The notes: generated by a model from the letters alone, not told the origin. A stretch of DNA of 28,812 nucleotides from Thiofilum sp039797965 (GCA_039797965.1 JBDKGX010000025.1:1-28812); one strand, 5' to 3'; shown: positions 16,828 to 25,616, counted from the first letter of the stretch. Translations and numbers: made by a program.

Positions 16828-17035
16828 ATTTATTTTAACTGTTAAATATTTCTTTTTAATAATAACCAAAAATAATACTTTAATTTTTTAAATCGCTCCT
16901 TTGCCACTAATAGGCTTAATGTTGTCATCTATCTTTTAGCTATTGAAGCGTTTAGTACTCATCCTTTAAGAGCATGGTGTTAAGAGTGCTATTAAACCGT
17001 AGCACCCCCAGCTAACATAATAAGGAGAACGCTCG

Positions 17036-19594
17036 ATGAGCACTATTAACACGACTCGTATCAGCCCCACGACGACTATGGGTAGCGCGACTACTAACCT
17101 CAACAGTAGCTATAATGTAGCCACCCCCGTAGCTACGCCCCCCTTAGCTAGTATGCCTATGCAAAACATCAGCCAACAAGCCACCGCCAGGATTGGGATG
17201 GCTCAAACTACCATGATTGCTAGACCTGCCCCTTATGTTGAAACGATTAGTACGGTGGGAACGGATGGTGATGACACCTTAAGTGCTGACGCCACCCCTG
17301 CACAACTCAGTGCTAATACGGGCTTTGGTTATCATGGCATTCGAGGCGGGGCGGGAAATGATACTCTGGTATTTAATCGACGCTTTGGTGATTATTACAT
17401 TCAAAATAATTACGCTGATACCGAAAAATTAGATATTTCTGATCGTATGCCCTCAGAATCTTACCAACCTTCTAGGGCAGTGAGTGAGGTGGAGCGCTTC
17501 CAGTTTTCAGATATTACCTTAGATCGCACTGCCTTAACTGATCCACGTCAAAAGCTAGATTACTTCCGTAACCAATGGGAAAACCAAGGCACTAATAACT
17601 ACAGCTTAACCCTGAATCGTTATAGCGATAATGGCGGCATAGGTACTGGCGCTACAGTAGATGTCATTAACGGTCAGATAGTGAATGTTTCTAACCCCTT
17701 CTCAACACAGCCTGCTGATCCGACACTGGCTGGTTTTACAGTCGCGGAACTCTTTAACTTAGCGGAACGTGCCATTAGTGAAGGCAATGGTGCACACGTT
17801 AACTTTGACGAGCGAGGTATTCCTAACAATATACGTGTAGGTAATGACTATTACTCTGCCTACTTACAATCCACTATTGTTCCTGCTACCTCAGGCAATG
17901 ATACTGTTACTATTCCTACCCCTAGTTTTCCTACCCAACCTGTACCTATGGATAATAAGACTTATTGGGGGGGGGCTGGACAAGATACCGCAGTCTTTGC
18001 GGGTAAACTCAGTGAGTACTCCATACAGACTACGCCTGATGGCACGGTCATGATTAATCCTTTCAATGGTCCATCGGTCACGATTAAAGACTTTGAAAAC
18101 TTCCGTTTTGCCGATATTAGCTTGACTAAAGAGCAATTACTTGACCCTGCACAACAGCTTCAGTACCGTCGCCAGCAATGGCAATCCCAAGGTTTGAGCA
18201 ACTATTCTTTATCAGTCAGTAAAGCAACAACTCTTGAAAGTGTACCCTATCCAGTTGTTGACATTATCAGCCCTGAGAGCTACCAAAGTGCGCAGCTGGA
18301 TGTGGTTAATGGTCAAGTTGCTAACGCCAGCTCCTATGGTACGAATAACGCAACTATCAGCCCAGAATTAGCTAATTTAACCGTTGATGCCCTCTTTGAC
18401 TTGGCTCAAAAAGCACTAGACCGAGGTGAAAAGGTAGACATCAATTACGACTCTCGCGGTATACCTAATAGTGTTCGCGTAGGTAATACAAACTACTCTG
18501 CTTATATTCAAGCTAACCTGACTGCAGGCACAACAGGCAACGATAGTTTTAATGCTCAATTCATCAATTATCCTACGCCCCCTACTTCTAGCTTTGAGCA
18601 AGCGCTACCTTCACGTTATTGGGGGGATGCGGGTAGTGATACTTTAGTCGTTAATGGTCGGTTACGTGATTTTATGGTGAACCGCACACCTGATGGTAAC
18701 TCGTTTGATATTTACTCTGTCGATGGTAATAAAACTTCGGTGTCTGCCGTGGATATCGAGCGTTTACAATTTAGTGATATCAATATTGATACCGCACAAT
18801 ATAAACCCCAGCTACTCAATTACTATCAGCAACAATGGAATAGCGCCCCCTTACAGGACTACACTTTAGAGCTGAGTAAGACTAAAGGACCTACACCTAA
18901 TCTAGCGGATAGTTTTATCCCCCCAGAATCATCGGCTAACTATGAACACGCTAAGATCGAAGTAAAAAATGGGCAAATTGTATCCGTCACTACCACTGAC
19001 AATATGGGGAACCCTACTACACCCAGTGCAGAGCTTGCTAACCTAACGGTAGATAAGTTATTTACTACGGCACAACAAGCCTTAAGTACTAACGAAAAAA
19101 CCGATATTACCTATGATCCACGTAAAACCTATCCGCAATCGATTCAGATCCCCAGCGATAGTGGCTCTACCTTCTACACAGCCTATGTACGTACTCCCAA
19201 TGAGCCTGATGTAAGACCCTTCCCCCTGTCGACCACTGCACGAGATAATGCTGTTGGGACTACTGGGAGTTTGAGCGCTACGACGGCTGCCACCCCTGTC
19301 GCAGTATCTGCCCCTGTACCTAGTGTTACTACTAGCAGCACTACATCAACACAACCTGTTAGTACTACTAGCCCTGCCACTCAATCATCTTCGACCAGTA
19401 ACGTTGTTAACACCCCATCCACGAGTCAGGGTGAAGGGCAAATCAAAATTGACCCACAAATATTCACTCAGTTACTAGTCATCCTGATTCAATTATTGAA
19501 AACGATGCAAGCTAACAATGAATCGCATAATCAAAATACTTCCTCTCAACCCCATACGGTCAGTAACGGACACTCACGACGTCTTCGTAACTAA
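17036..19594 (+). CDS. Large modular protein: three RTX-like plus DUF6174-like modules, probably exported
   Basis: 852 residues. After a Thr/Ser/Pro-rich N-terminus (1-67) come three similar modules at about 68-280, 281-495 and 496-720. Each opens with a calcium-binding RTX-type motif (GTDGDDTLSA and GGAGNDTLVF; GGAGQDTAVF; GDAGSDTLVV) and an ERFQFSDI-type strand, then a W-containing helix (QWENQG, QWQSQG, QWNSAP) and a DUF6174-like part with VxNGQIV, LFxxAxxAL and FDERGIPNNI. A Thr/Ser/Pro linker (about 735-800) leads to a hydrophobic helix (FTQLLVILIQLL) and a basic tail. There is no Sec signal peptide, so type I or other C-terminal export is possible. ATG at 17036 has AAGGAG upstream. Single gene with a terminator. 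Function unknown; a surface or extracellular calcium-binding protein is likely. Confidence 0.75.
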   Translation: MSTINTTRISPTTTMGSATTNLNSSYNVATPVATPPLASMPMQNISQQATARIGMAQTTMIARPAPYVETISTVGTDGDDTLSADATPAQLSANTGFGYHGIRGGAGNDTLVFNRRFGDYYIQNNYADTEKLDISDRMPSESYQPSRAVSEVERFQFSDITLDRTALTDPRQKLDYFRNQWENQGTNNYSLTLNRYSDNGGIGTGATVDVINGQIVNVSNPFSTQPADPTLAGFTVAELFNLAERAISEGNGAHVNFDERGIPNNIRVGNDYYSAYLQSTIVPATSGNDTVTIPTPSFPTQPVPMDNKTYWGGAGQDTAVFAGKLSEYSIQTTPDGTVMINPFNGPSVTIKDFENFRFADISLTKEQLLDPAQQLQYRRQQWQSQGLSNYSLSVSKATTLESVPYPVVDIISPESYQSAQLDVVNGQVANASSYGTNNATISPELANLTVDALFDLAQKALDRGEKVDINYDSRGIPNSVRVGNTNYSAYIQANLTAGTTGNDSFNAQFINYPTPPTSSFEQALPSRYWGDAGSDTLVVNGRLRDFMVNRTPDGNSFDIYSVDGNKTSVSAVDIERLQFSDINIDTAQYKPQLLNYYQQQWNSAPLQDYTLELSKTKGPTPNLADSFIPPESSANYEHAKIEVKNGQIVSVTTTDNMGNPTTPSAELANLTVDKLFTTAQQALSTNEKTDITYDPRKTYPQSIQIPSDSGSTFYTAYVRTPNEPDVRPFPLSTTARDNAVGTTGSLSATTAATPVAVSAPVPSVTTSSTTSTQPVSTTSPATQSSSTSNVVNTPSTSQGEGQIKIDPQIFTQLLVILIQLLKTMQANNESHNQNTSSQPHTVSNGHSRRLRN
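17237..19195 (+). repeat. Three tandem coding modules of about 640-675 bases
   Basis: 17237-17875, 17876-18520 and 18521-19195 encode homologous modules. The proteins are clearly related but the DNA has drifted, so the duplications are old. The best-preserved parts are the QW helix and the LFxxAxxAL...YD segment. Confidence 0.7.
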
Positions 19595-19607
19595 CTGACT
19601 TTGATAG

Positions 19608-19631
19608 CCCAAACGTTGTCTAACGTTTGGG
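19608..19631 (+). terminator. Terminator after the modular protein gene
   Basis: CCCAAACGTT and AACGTTTGGG form a perfect 10-bp stem with loop GTCT, 13 bases after the stop, followed by TCTATTTA. Confidence 0.8.
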
Positions 19632-19816
19632 TCTATTTAGCCTAATCAAATGGGCTGGATAACTTTGCCCCAGTACCTTTGAAAGGCGGTGTATTACGGG
19701 TTACGACTGTTAACTCATCAACTAAAGCAGTTCAACTAGACTCAGCGCCAGTCTTCTACTTGCCCACCTCTACACAATACGCCATCATAGCCGCCTCTTT
19801 TTTGGGTGTTGTTACT

Positions 19817-20716
19817 ATGGTTGCTGATTACTCTGAATTGCGTACTATTTTGGATTTTATTCGTTGGGGTGCGAGTCGTTTTCGTGAAGCGGAGTTGACC
19901 TTTGCTCATGGTATGTCCTCCCCGATTGATGAAGCGGCTTATTTAATCCTGCACACGTTGCACTTACCCATTGATACCCCTTCACTGTATTTTCCAAGTA
20001 CTTTGACCCGTACTGAGCGTGACGCTGTTGCCAACATTATCGAACAACGTATTGAAACCCGAAAACCGGCTGCCTACCTAACTCATGAAGCATGGTTTTT
20101 AGGTTTGCCGTTTTATGTGGATGAGCGAGTACTCGTGCCACGCTCGCCTATCGCTGAATGGATTGAAAAACAATTTATGCCTTGGCTTGAACCTGAGCAG
20201 GTCACACGAGTACTTGATCTTTGTACAGGGAGTGGCTGTATTGGCATTGCTTGCTCATATGCTTTCCCCAACGCCGAAGTCGATCTCAGTGATATTTCAC
20301 CCGATGCCTTAGCCGTTGCCCATCTCAATATCGAGCGTCACGGCATGGAAGGACATGTGGTAGCGATTGAATCGAATTTATTTGAAAACTTATCAAACCA
20401 ACGCTACGACTTGATCGTCAGCAATCCACCGTATGTCGATGCGGCAGATATGAGTGATCTTGCCCCTGAATTTTTACATGAACCTCAACTCGGTTTGGCG
20501 GCGGGTGACGATGGTCTGGATCTTGTTCACACTATCTTGGCTGAAGCGGGTAAACACCTAACCGAGCAGGGTATTTTGGTAGTCGAGGTGGGTAATAGCC
20601 AAGCGGCACTCATGAATGCTTACCCCGATTTAGATTTCCACTGGTTAGAGTTTGAACGCGGCGGCGGTGGAATATTTTTATTAAACGCTGAACAATTAAA
20701 CACTTACTTCTCTTAA
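19817..20716 (+). CDS. prmB: Ribosomal protein L3 N5-glutamine methyltransferase
   Basis: I place the start at ATG 19817 (299 residues): the homology to E. coli PrmB (310 residues) begins around LRTILDFIRWGASRF, and the 46 residues that an upstream TTG at 19679 would add do not match the family. The N-terminal helical domain runs to about residue 90, with the AYLTHEAWFLGLPFYVDERV linker. The SAM-binding motif is VLDLCTGSGCIGIA and the catalytic motif is SNPPYVDAADM. It methylates a glutamine of ribosomal protein L3 during large-subunit assembly. The ribosome site before 19817 is weak. The usual partner aroC is not adjacent. Runs alone between two hairpins. Confidence 0.92.
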   Translation: MVADYSELRTILDFIRWGASRFREAELTFAHGMSSPIDEAAYLILHTLHLPIDTPSLYFPSTLTRTERDAVANIIEQRIETRKPAAYLTHEAWFLGLPFYVDERVLVPRSPIAEWIEKQFMPWLEPEQVTRVLDLCTGSGCIGIACSYAFPNAEVDLSDISPDALAVAHLNIERHGMEGHVVAIESNLFENLSNQRYDLIVSNPPYVDAADMSDLAPEFLHEPQLGLAAGDDGLDLVHTILAEAGKHLTEQGILVVEVGNSQAALMNAYPDLDFHWLEFERGGGGIFLLNAEQLNTYFS

Positions 20717-20741
20717 AGTACTCAATCCGCTACGCTCGTAC

Positions 20742-20772
20742 CTAAAGTACTCACACCTAGTGAGTACTTTAG
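20742..20772. repeat. Perfect 13-bp inverted repeat containing two AGTACT copies
   Basis: CTAAAGTACTCAC and GTGAGTACTTTAG flank the loop ACCTA. Two further AGTACT copies lie at 20717-20722, directly after the prmB stop, and 20880-20885, overlapping the ribosome site of the next gene. It may act as the prmB terminator but has no T tract. Confidence 0.6.
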
Positions 20773-20888
20773 CGTGTACTCTCTGGCTTGATTAGCACGC
20801 GCCTAACCCATTTCCCTTCTACACTCAAACCTAACCCCAAGCATACCGCCTTACAAGGCAGGTCTTAATTACTGTGTGGAGTACTTGA

Positions 20889-22529
20889 ATGACTGACACC
20901 ACTTTGCAACGAATTGATGCCAAACTAGCCGACTTTGAACGCAACCCAGTTGCCTTCATGAATAGCAAACCTACTAAAATGGATAGTGATGGTCATCCTA
21001 TTATTGCCCCCAGTTTGTTTGACCCACAGGCGATTGAGGATAAAGCCTACTTAGGCGCTCGTGATAAACAACGTGCTGAGTTTTTACATAGTAATGACCA
21101 AAGTCGTGCCCCGATTATGGGTAATGATCGTCCGGCTGACTTGGTAGATAACTTACGCTACACCACCTTACAAGCCATTAGTGATGCTAAACTCACCCAA
21201 GCTAGTTTAACGGAGTCACCGTGGTCAGATGATTACTGGGCGATTTATAAAGGTGTCTTAGGCTGGCGCTATGCCGACCCACGCTTTCCTGCCTCGACCG
21301 ATTGGAATGCTAATCGGCTTTATGTGCAAAATAAACCCGCGGCTACCATCTTAAATAGTGGTGACCAGAATACGATTGACCTACTGTCCCCTGCTGAAAA
21401 ATATGATGCATTAGTCGGTGATACTACCTTTAGCTTGACTCAATATATGTGGCGCGAGGGTCGTCAGTATTACGAAAGTACTGGCAAAGTGGAAAGCTGG
21501 ATGGGTATTTGTCACGGGTGGGCAGTAGCAGCTTTTATGCTCCCACGCCCTCAAAATACGATTACCGTTAAAGCCCCTAATGGCATTAATTTAAACTTTT
21601 ATCCGGCGGATATTAAAGCCTTAGCCTCGCTGGTGTGGGCTAATGCAGCAGGCACTACACGTTTTATTGGGGGACGCTGTGAAGATAAATCTCCCAGTAT
21701 TGACCCTGTAACCGGACGCATGAAAGCCACCAATTGTTTTGATACTAATCCAGGTACTTGGCATTTAGCAGTAGTCAATCAATTAGGGGTTGCCAAACGT
21801 AGTTTTGTGCTGGATGTCACCTACGACTATGAAGTCTGGAATCAACCCTGCTTTAGTTATGATTATCGCTATTTCAACCCCCGCACGAATCGCAGCACGA
21901 ATACTCTGGCTGAAGCGATGGTGAAAGTGACGGACTTTACTAATGACAAATTTAAAGTTTATCGCAGCACTCAAACCACTCATATCGTCGGTATCGCGAT
22001 GAAAGTGGGCTATGTAGTGGAAACCAAACCAACTCAACGTGAAACGGATGCTCCTCGTCATGACGCCATTCAATATGTGGAGTACTTATATGATTTAGAG
22101 TTGGATAGCAAAGGTACGATTTTAGGGGGCGAATGGTATCAAAATATTCATCCCGACTTTTTATGGACAGCCCCTACGACTAGTCGAGCGCTATCCAACT
22201 TTGATCGCCAAGCCACTGGAGAGTGGGATACCGATCAGGTCATTCCTGCCACCTGGCGAGCAGCTGCCAAAGCCTCTGCACAGGCACAAGGTGCACCATT
22301 AGCAGTGATTGTTGAGCATTTAATTCGCTTTGCTAATGCCAGTATTGCGCCTGCCCCTGCGCCACGACCAGCCCCCCCAGTCAGTAATAACCCCCAACCT
22401 ACACCTGTCAGTAGCGCCCCCAGACCAGCCCCCGCACCGAGTCCACGCCCTACACCTGTACCAACGCCTAGCCCCACAGCCAATAACTCATGGTTGAGTA
22501 GCCTCTTGAGACGGCTCTTTGGTACTTAA
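20889..22529 (+). CDS. Putative transglutaminase of the Phytophthora GP42 (TGase elicitor, Pep-13) family
   Basis: 546 residues. The core at about 180-430 matches the TGase-elicitor family: catalytic Cys208 in WMGICHGWAVAAFM, then YPADIKALASLVWA and GGRCED, His292 in PGTWHLAVVNQLG and Asp309 in SFVLDVTYDYEVWNQP. VWNQP is the start of the Pep-13 epitope of the oomycete enzyme. The expected activity is calcium-dependent cross-linking of Gln to Lys or amines. There is no N-terminal signal peptide; the C-terminus is a Pro-rich linker (about 486-530) and a short helix, NNSWLSSLLRRLFGT. ATG at 20889 has GGAG seven bases upstream. Single gene, with a hairpin after it. Assigned from memory of the family signature; substrate unknown. 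Confidence 0.8.
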   Translation: MTDTTLQRIDAKLADFERNPVAFMNSKPTKMDSDGHPIIAPSLFDPQAIEDKAYLGARDKQRAEFLHSNDQSRAPIMGNDRPADLVDNLRYTTLQAISDAKLTQASLTESPWSDDYWAIYKGVLGWRYADPRFPASTDWNANRLYVQNKPAATILNSGDQNTIDLLSPAEKYDALVGDTTFSLTQYMWREGRQYYESTGKVESWMGICHGWAVAAFMLPRPQNTITVKAPNGINLNFYPADIKALASLVWANAAGTTRFIGGRCEDKSPSIDPVTGRMKATNCFDTNPGTWHLAVVNQLGVAKRSFVLDVTYDYEVWNQPCFSYDYRYFNPRTNRSTNTLAEAMVKVTDFTNDKFKVYRSTQTTHIVGIAMKVGYVVETKPTQRETDAPRHDAIQYVEYLYDLELDSKGTILGGEWYQNIHPDFLWTAPTTSRALSNFDRQATGEWDTDQVIPATWRAAAKASAQAQGAPLAVIVEHLIRFANASIAPAPAPRPAPPVSNNPQPTPVSSAPRPAPAPSPRPTPVPTPSPTANNSWLSSLLRRLFGT

Positions 22530-22553
22530 AAAACTAGCCACAGGCAAATTCGA

Positions 22554-22582
22554 GCTAAGGTAGCCTTATAGACTATCTTAGC
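22554..22582. terminator. Hairpin between convergent transglutaminase and CHAT-like genes
   Basis: GCTAAGGTAG pairs with CTATCTTAGC (one G-U) around a nine-base loop in the 59-base gap between the two stop codons. Probably serves both directions; there is no T tract. Confidence 0.55.
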
Positions 22583-22588
22583 CATCAC

Positions 22589-24277
22589 CTAACGTGCCTC
22601 ACCATAACACTCGAACCCCACCCACTCAGTCCCCTGCCGCGCCAAGGCTTCCCAAACCTGTTGTCTTGCTACAAAAACTGCCTTGCCTACACCTTCTCCC
22701 CTACAGAAAACTTGATAGAAACTCCGCAACCACACAGTACTCACCTGTGAATTTAAGGTTTGAGTATTCACCAATACGGTTTGTGCTCCAGCCTGTAACC
22801 AAGTACTTATTAAACTAGGTACTAAAATAGTTAATTCAGGTGTCGCGTTTAATAGCTCCAATACTACTAAGTTAGGAGCTTTTCTAATTTGGGCAATATC
22901 CATCACGCTGAGTACTTGCTCCTGTGCCATGACTAAATGCGGTTGTTTAGCCGTACCACCTACCTGTCCACACCAATGTAAGACGCCATATTCGCCCGTA
23001 TGCAAAGCACAAAAAAGGCGCTCAACGTCTTCCACAGGCAGCCACTCTTGCCCCCTATCCGTATTTAGCACTTCACGCCACGCGGCAGTACTGTCGACCC
23101 CGATTGCTAATAAACGTTGAGAAGTACTAATGACTTCAGGAGGATTTATTCCCGCTAATTGCCGCACTACCGCTACTTGTAAACCCAAGGGCAAAGTACT
23201 TCCTTGAGTCACATCGTGTAATAGCTCCCAACGTATGCCTAAAGTACTCGTATCAACTTGCAAACTCACATGACTACCTTTGCCCCACTGCACTCGTGCG
23301 GTGGTTGGTAACAACGCTACAGTAGGCAATGCCCGCTCGCCTTCACTGGGGGTATAAGGTAATAGGTTGGTGGTTACATCCCAACGACTCCACCACCCTT
23401 GATGCTGGCTTTGTGGTTTAATCAGGGGTGTTGCAGTAGGTAGTTGTTGTAAGTACTCGGTCAACATAAACTCAGTGGAGTACTCAACCTGTTTGATTAA
23501 CTCAAATAAAATATCGCTAGCCTCTAAAGCTCGCCATGTATCTAACTCAATCACTTCAATAGCAAATTGATACGGCAACTGTTGCTCTTGCAAGCGCTCA
23601 CTAGCTGATCGAATCCCCCTTAATAAACTACTCAGTACTTGCTCTAAAGTTAGGGTGGAGGCTTGTGCACCAATTAATAACGTACTTAATTGCCATTTGC
23701 CCTCCTTATTTTTTAAAGCTTTAGGGTCGCGAGTGTAACGCAATAAACCTTGTGTATACGTAGTACTGAGTTTATTAGCGTGTAACTGCCCTGCGACACC
23801 TAAACCTAGTACTAACGCGCCTTGCAGTTTAGTGTTTAGGTTCAGCACTAAAGTACTAGTCCCTACCGCACCCGCATAAATACCTAATGATTGCCATTGG
23901 CTGGGCTGCCCCTTGAGCGCTTGATCAAGTACTTGTTCTGCTCCACTAATGACATCTTCCTGATAATGCCCCACCATCAGCGGATAGCTACTCGTTAATA
24001 AATCGCCTTGGCGAATACGTAATTCGGCACGCAAGGTCGGCAGGGATTGACTATTAAGGGTATGAGTAACAGGCATTAAGCTCGGTACACGACTGGTAGG
24101 TTCAATACCCTCCGGTAATGTACTAGGCAATACAGCCTCTGAAGGCGAAGTAGGATTAAAATCAGGTTCAATCGGGGTGGGAAGTATAGGAGTACTGGTG
24201 GCTGAAGTACTCGTTTTAGACTTCAACCACTGGCTAATCCTTTGCCAAAGCGTAGTCATCCATGAATTATTGGGCAT
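22589..24277 (-). CDS. CHAT-like (caspase-fold) protein lacking the catalytic cysteine, with aminopeptidase-N-like domain
   Basis: I start at ATG 24277 (562 residues, MPNNSWMTTLWQRI); an in-frame extension to 24391 lies wholly inside tadA. After a Ser/Thr/Pro-rich stretch (about 20-80) comes an alpha/beta domain, about 90-200, with LMVGHYQEDVISGAEQVLD, LGIYAGAVGTSTLVL and GALVLGLGVAGQL. It resembles the M17 aminopeptidase N-terminal-like domain found in some CHAT proteins. The C-terminal half looks like CHAT: LHWCGQ (His434), NLVVLELLNATPE, a long helix, AGAQTVLVNTQ and FYQVFCRGEGVGKAV. Where CHAT has SAC with the catalytic Cys, this has ELL (Leu476). It is probably a non-catalytic scaffold. 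It overlaps tadA by 11 bases. AGTACT is very dense here, 16 copies. Confidence 0.6.
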   Translation of the reverse strand: MPNNSWMTTLWQRISQWLKSKTSTSATSTPILPTPIEPDFNPTSPSEAVLPSTLPEGIEPTSRVPSLMPVTHTLNSQSLPTLRAELRIRQGDLLTSSYPLMVGHYQEDVISGAEQVLDQALKGQPSQWQSLGIYAGAVGTSTLVLNLNTKLQGALVLGLGVAGQLHANKLSTTYTQGLLRYTRDPKALKNKEGKWQLSTLLIGAQASTLTLEQVLSSLLRGIRSASERLQEQQLPYQFAIEVIELDTWRALEASDILFELIKQVEYSTEFMLTEYLQQLPTATPLIKPQSQHQGWWSRWDVTTNLLPYTPSEGERALPTVALLPTTARVQWGKGSHVSLQVDTSTLGIRWELLHDVTQGSTLPLGLQVAVVRQLAGINPPEVISTSQRLLAIGVDSTAAWREVLNTDRGQEWLPVEDVERLFCALHTGEYGVLHWCGQVGGTAKQPHLVMAQEQVLSVMDIAQIRKAPNLVVLELLNATPELTILVPSLISTWLQAGAQTVLVNTQTLNSQVSTVWLRSFYQVFCRGEGVGKAVFVARQQVWEALARQGTEWVGFECYGEAR

Positions 24278-24758
24278 GACGTTGTGCCTTTTGGGCTTGG
24301 CGACGTTCACGGAAAAAGGCTTGCAACTGGTTAGCGCATTGCTCTTGCATAATACCCCCCTGAACTGCAATACGATGATTGTGAGCATCATGAGGAATTA
24401 AGGAAAAAACTGAACCCGCCGCCCCTGTTTTTGGGTCATACGTGCCAAAAACCACCCGCTCGATTCGAGCATGAATTAACACCCCTGCACACATCGGGCA
24501 TGGCTCTAAGGTCACATATAAAGTAGTACTAGGCAATCGATAGTTTTGTCGGGCTAAACCTGCGGCTCGTATGGCTACCATTTCAGCATGTGCACTGGGA
24601 TCGTGGGTAGTAATGACTTGGTTAAACCCCGTGGCAAGTACTTGATTATCGGCAACCAGTACTGCACCGACAGGCACTTCGCCAATCGCTTGAGCCTCAA
24701 AAGCTAGTTCATACGCCCGTTGCATCCACTGTAAATCCCACTGTGCTTGCTCAAGCAT
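24267..24758 (-). CDS. tadA: tRNA-specific adenosine deaminase (A34 to I34)
   Basis: 163 residues from ATG 24758, close to the 167 of E. coli TadA; a further 24 upstream codons overlap moeB and do not match the family. Zinc and catalytic motifs are HAEMVAIRAAG (His ligand and proton-shuttle Glu) and LEPCPMCAG (two Cys ligands). It makes inosine at the wobble position of tRNA-Arg(ACG). The upstream moeB stop overlaps its start by eight bases, and GGAG sits seven bases before the ATG; the downstream CHAT-like start overlaps its end. Core housekeeping enzyme. Confidence 0.93.
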   Translation of the reverse strand: MLEQAQWDLQWMQRAYELAFEAQAIGEVPVGAVLVADNQVLATGFNQVITTHDPSAHAEMVAIRAAGLARQNYRLPSTTLYVTLEPCPMCAGVLIHARIERVVFGTYDPKTGAAGSVFSLIPHDAHNHRIAVQGGIMQEQCANQLQAFFRERRQAQKAQRHAQ

Positions 24759-25542
24759 GTGAATCTCCACACACGCTGCATTGCGGATTTTTAGGGAGTG
24801 TGATGCTGCGCCATTCCATCTGTAATGCATCCAGTAACAGTACTCGCCCGACCAGCGTTTCTCCTGCTCCTGTCAGCAGTTTGAGTACTTCTAAAGCTTG
24901 CGTACTGCCAATCATGCCCAGCAACGGCGCAATCACGCCATTGACACTACAGGCTTGCTCAATCTCGGTGACTCCGCCATAAAAACAGTGATAACACGGG
25001 CTAGCCCCTTGGCGCGAATCAAAAACACTAACCTGCCCTTCCCAACGAATCGCTGCTCCTGACACCAATGGCTTTTGTGCTTTGACACAGGCACGATTGA
25101 TCATAAAACGGGTGCCTAAATTATCAGTACAATCAACAATCACATCCGCATTTTGAGCTTGTAGGATTAACTCCTCCTCACTCCAACGGCGATGAAACAA
25201 CTCCAAATGCACTTGTGGATTCAGCGCTGTCAATTGTATGGCGGCAGATTCCACCTTAAATAAGCCAATACGTTCAGTGGTGTGAACGATTTGGCGCTGT
25301 AAATTCGTCAATTCCACCTGATCGGGATCAACCAAAATCAGTTTGCCGACACCGCTACTGGCTAAATACATCGATACCGCCGAACCCAATCCCCCTAAGC
25401 CAATAATAATGACGGTGGCATTTAAAAGTTTCTGCTGACCCTCGATATCAATCTGCGGCAGCATAATATGGCGGCTGTAACGTAATAGTTGAGTATCTGC
25501 ATTTAAGGCATTGTCGGGTAAAGTTAAAGAATCATGCGGCAT
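24751..25542 (-). CDS. moeB: Molybdopterin-synthase adenylyltransferase (MoeB/ThiF/HesA family)
   Basis: 263 residues. The N-terminal RYSRHIMLPQIDIEGQQKL helix is typical of MoeB. The nucleotide-binding motif is GLGGLG at 48-53, with LVDPDQVELTNLQRQ and DCTDNLGTRFMINR in the catalytic part. Zinc ligands are CYHC and CSVC near the C-terminus. It adenylates the C-terminal Gly of MoaD to allow sulfur transfer in molybdenum cofactor synthesis; a ThiF-like role in thiamine synthesis is the alternative, and no moaD or thiS neighbour settles this. There is no C-terminal rhodanese domain. It shares a 74-base gap with the divergent P-loop gene and overlaps tadA by eight bases. Confidence 0.85.
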   Translation of the reverse strand: MPHDSLTLPDNALNADTQLLRYSRHIMLPQIDIEGQQKLLNATVIIIGLGGLGSAVSMYLASSGVGKLILVDPDQVELTNLQRQIVHTTERIGLFKVESAAIQLTALNPQVHLELFHRRWSEEELILQAQNADVIVDCTDNLGTRFMINRACVKAQKPLVSGAAIRWEGQVSVFDSRQGASPCYHCFYGGVTEIEQACSVNGVIAPLLGMIGSTQALEVLKLLTGAGETLVGRVLLLDALQMEWRSITLPKNPQCSVCGDSHA

Positions 25543-25616
25543 AATGGTATCTATATAGTGGCGAGTACTTTAGGGATAGTACTCATACTTTGAGCGAATT
25601 TTAAGGCGCAAATACA

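Noticed and set aside
19679..19816. N-terminal extension of prmB from TTG at 19679
   Set aside because: The extra 46 residues do not match PrmB; ATG 19817 gives a normal length.
22235..22483. Minus-strand 82-residue Gly-rich ORF
   Set aside because: Antisense shadow of the Pro-rich tail of the transglutaminase.
24278..24391. N-terminal extension of the CHAT-like gene
   Set aside because: It lies wholly inside tadA; ATG 24277 overlaps the tadA stop in the usual coupled way.
24759..24830. N-terminal extension of tadA into moeB
   Set aside because: TadA homology starts after ATG 24758, which has a good ribosome site.
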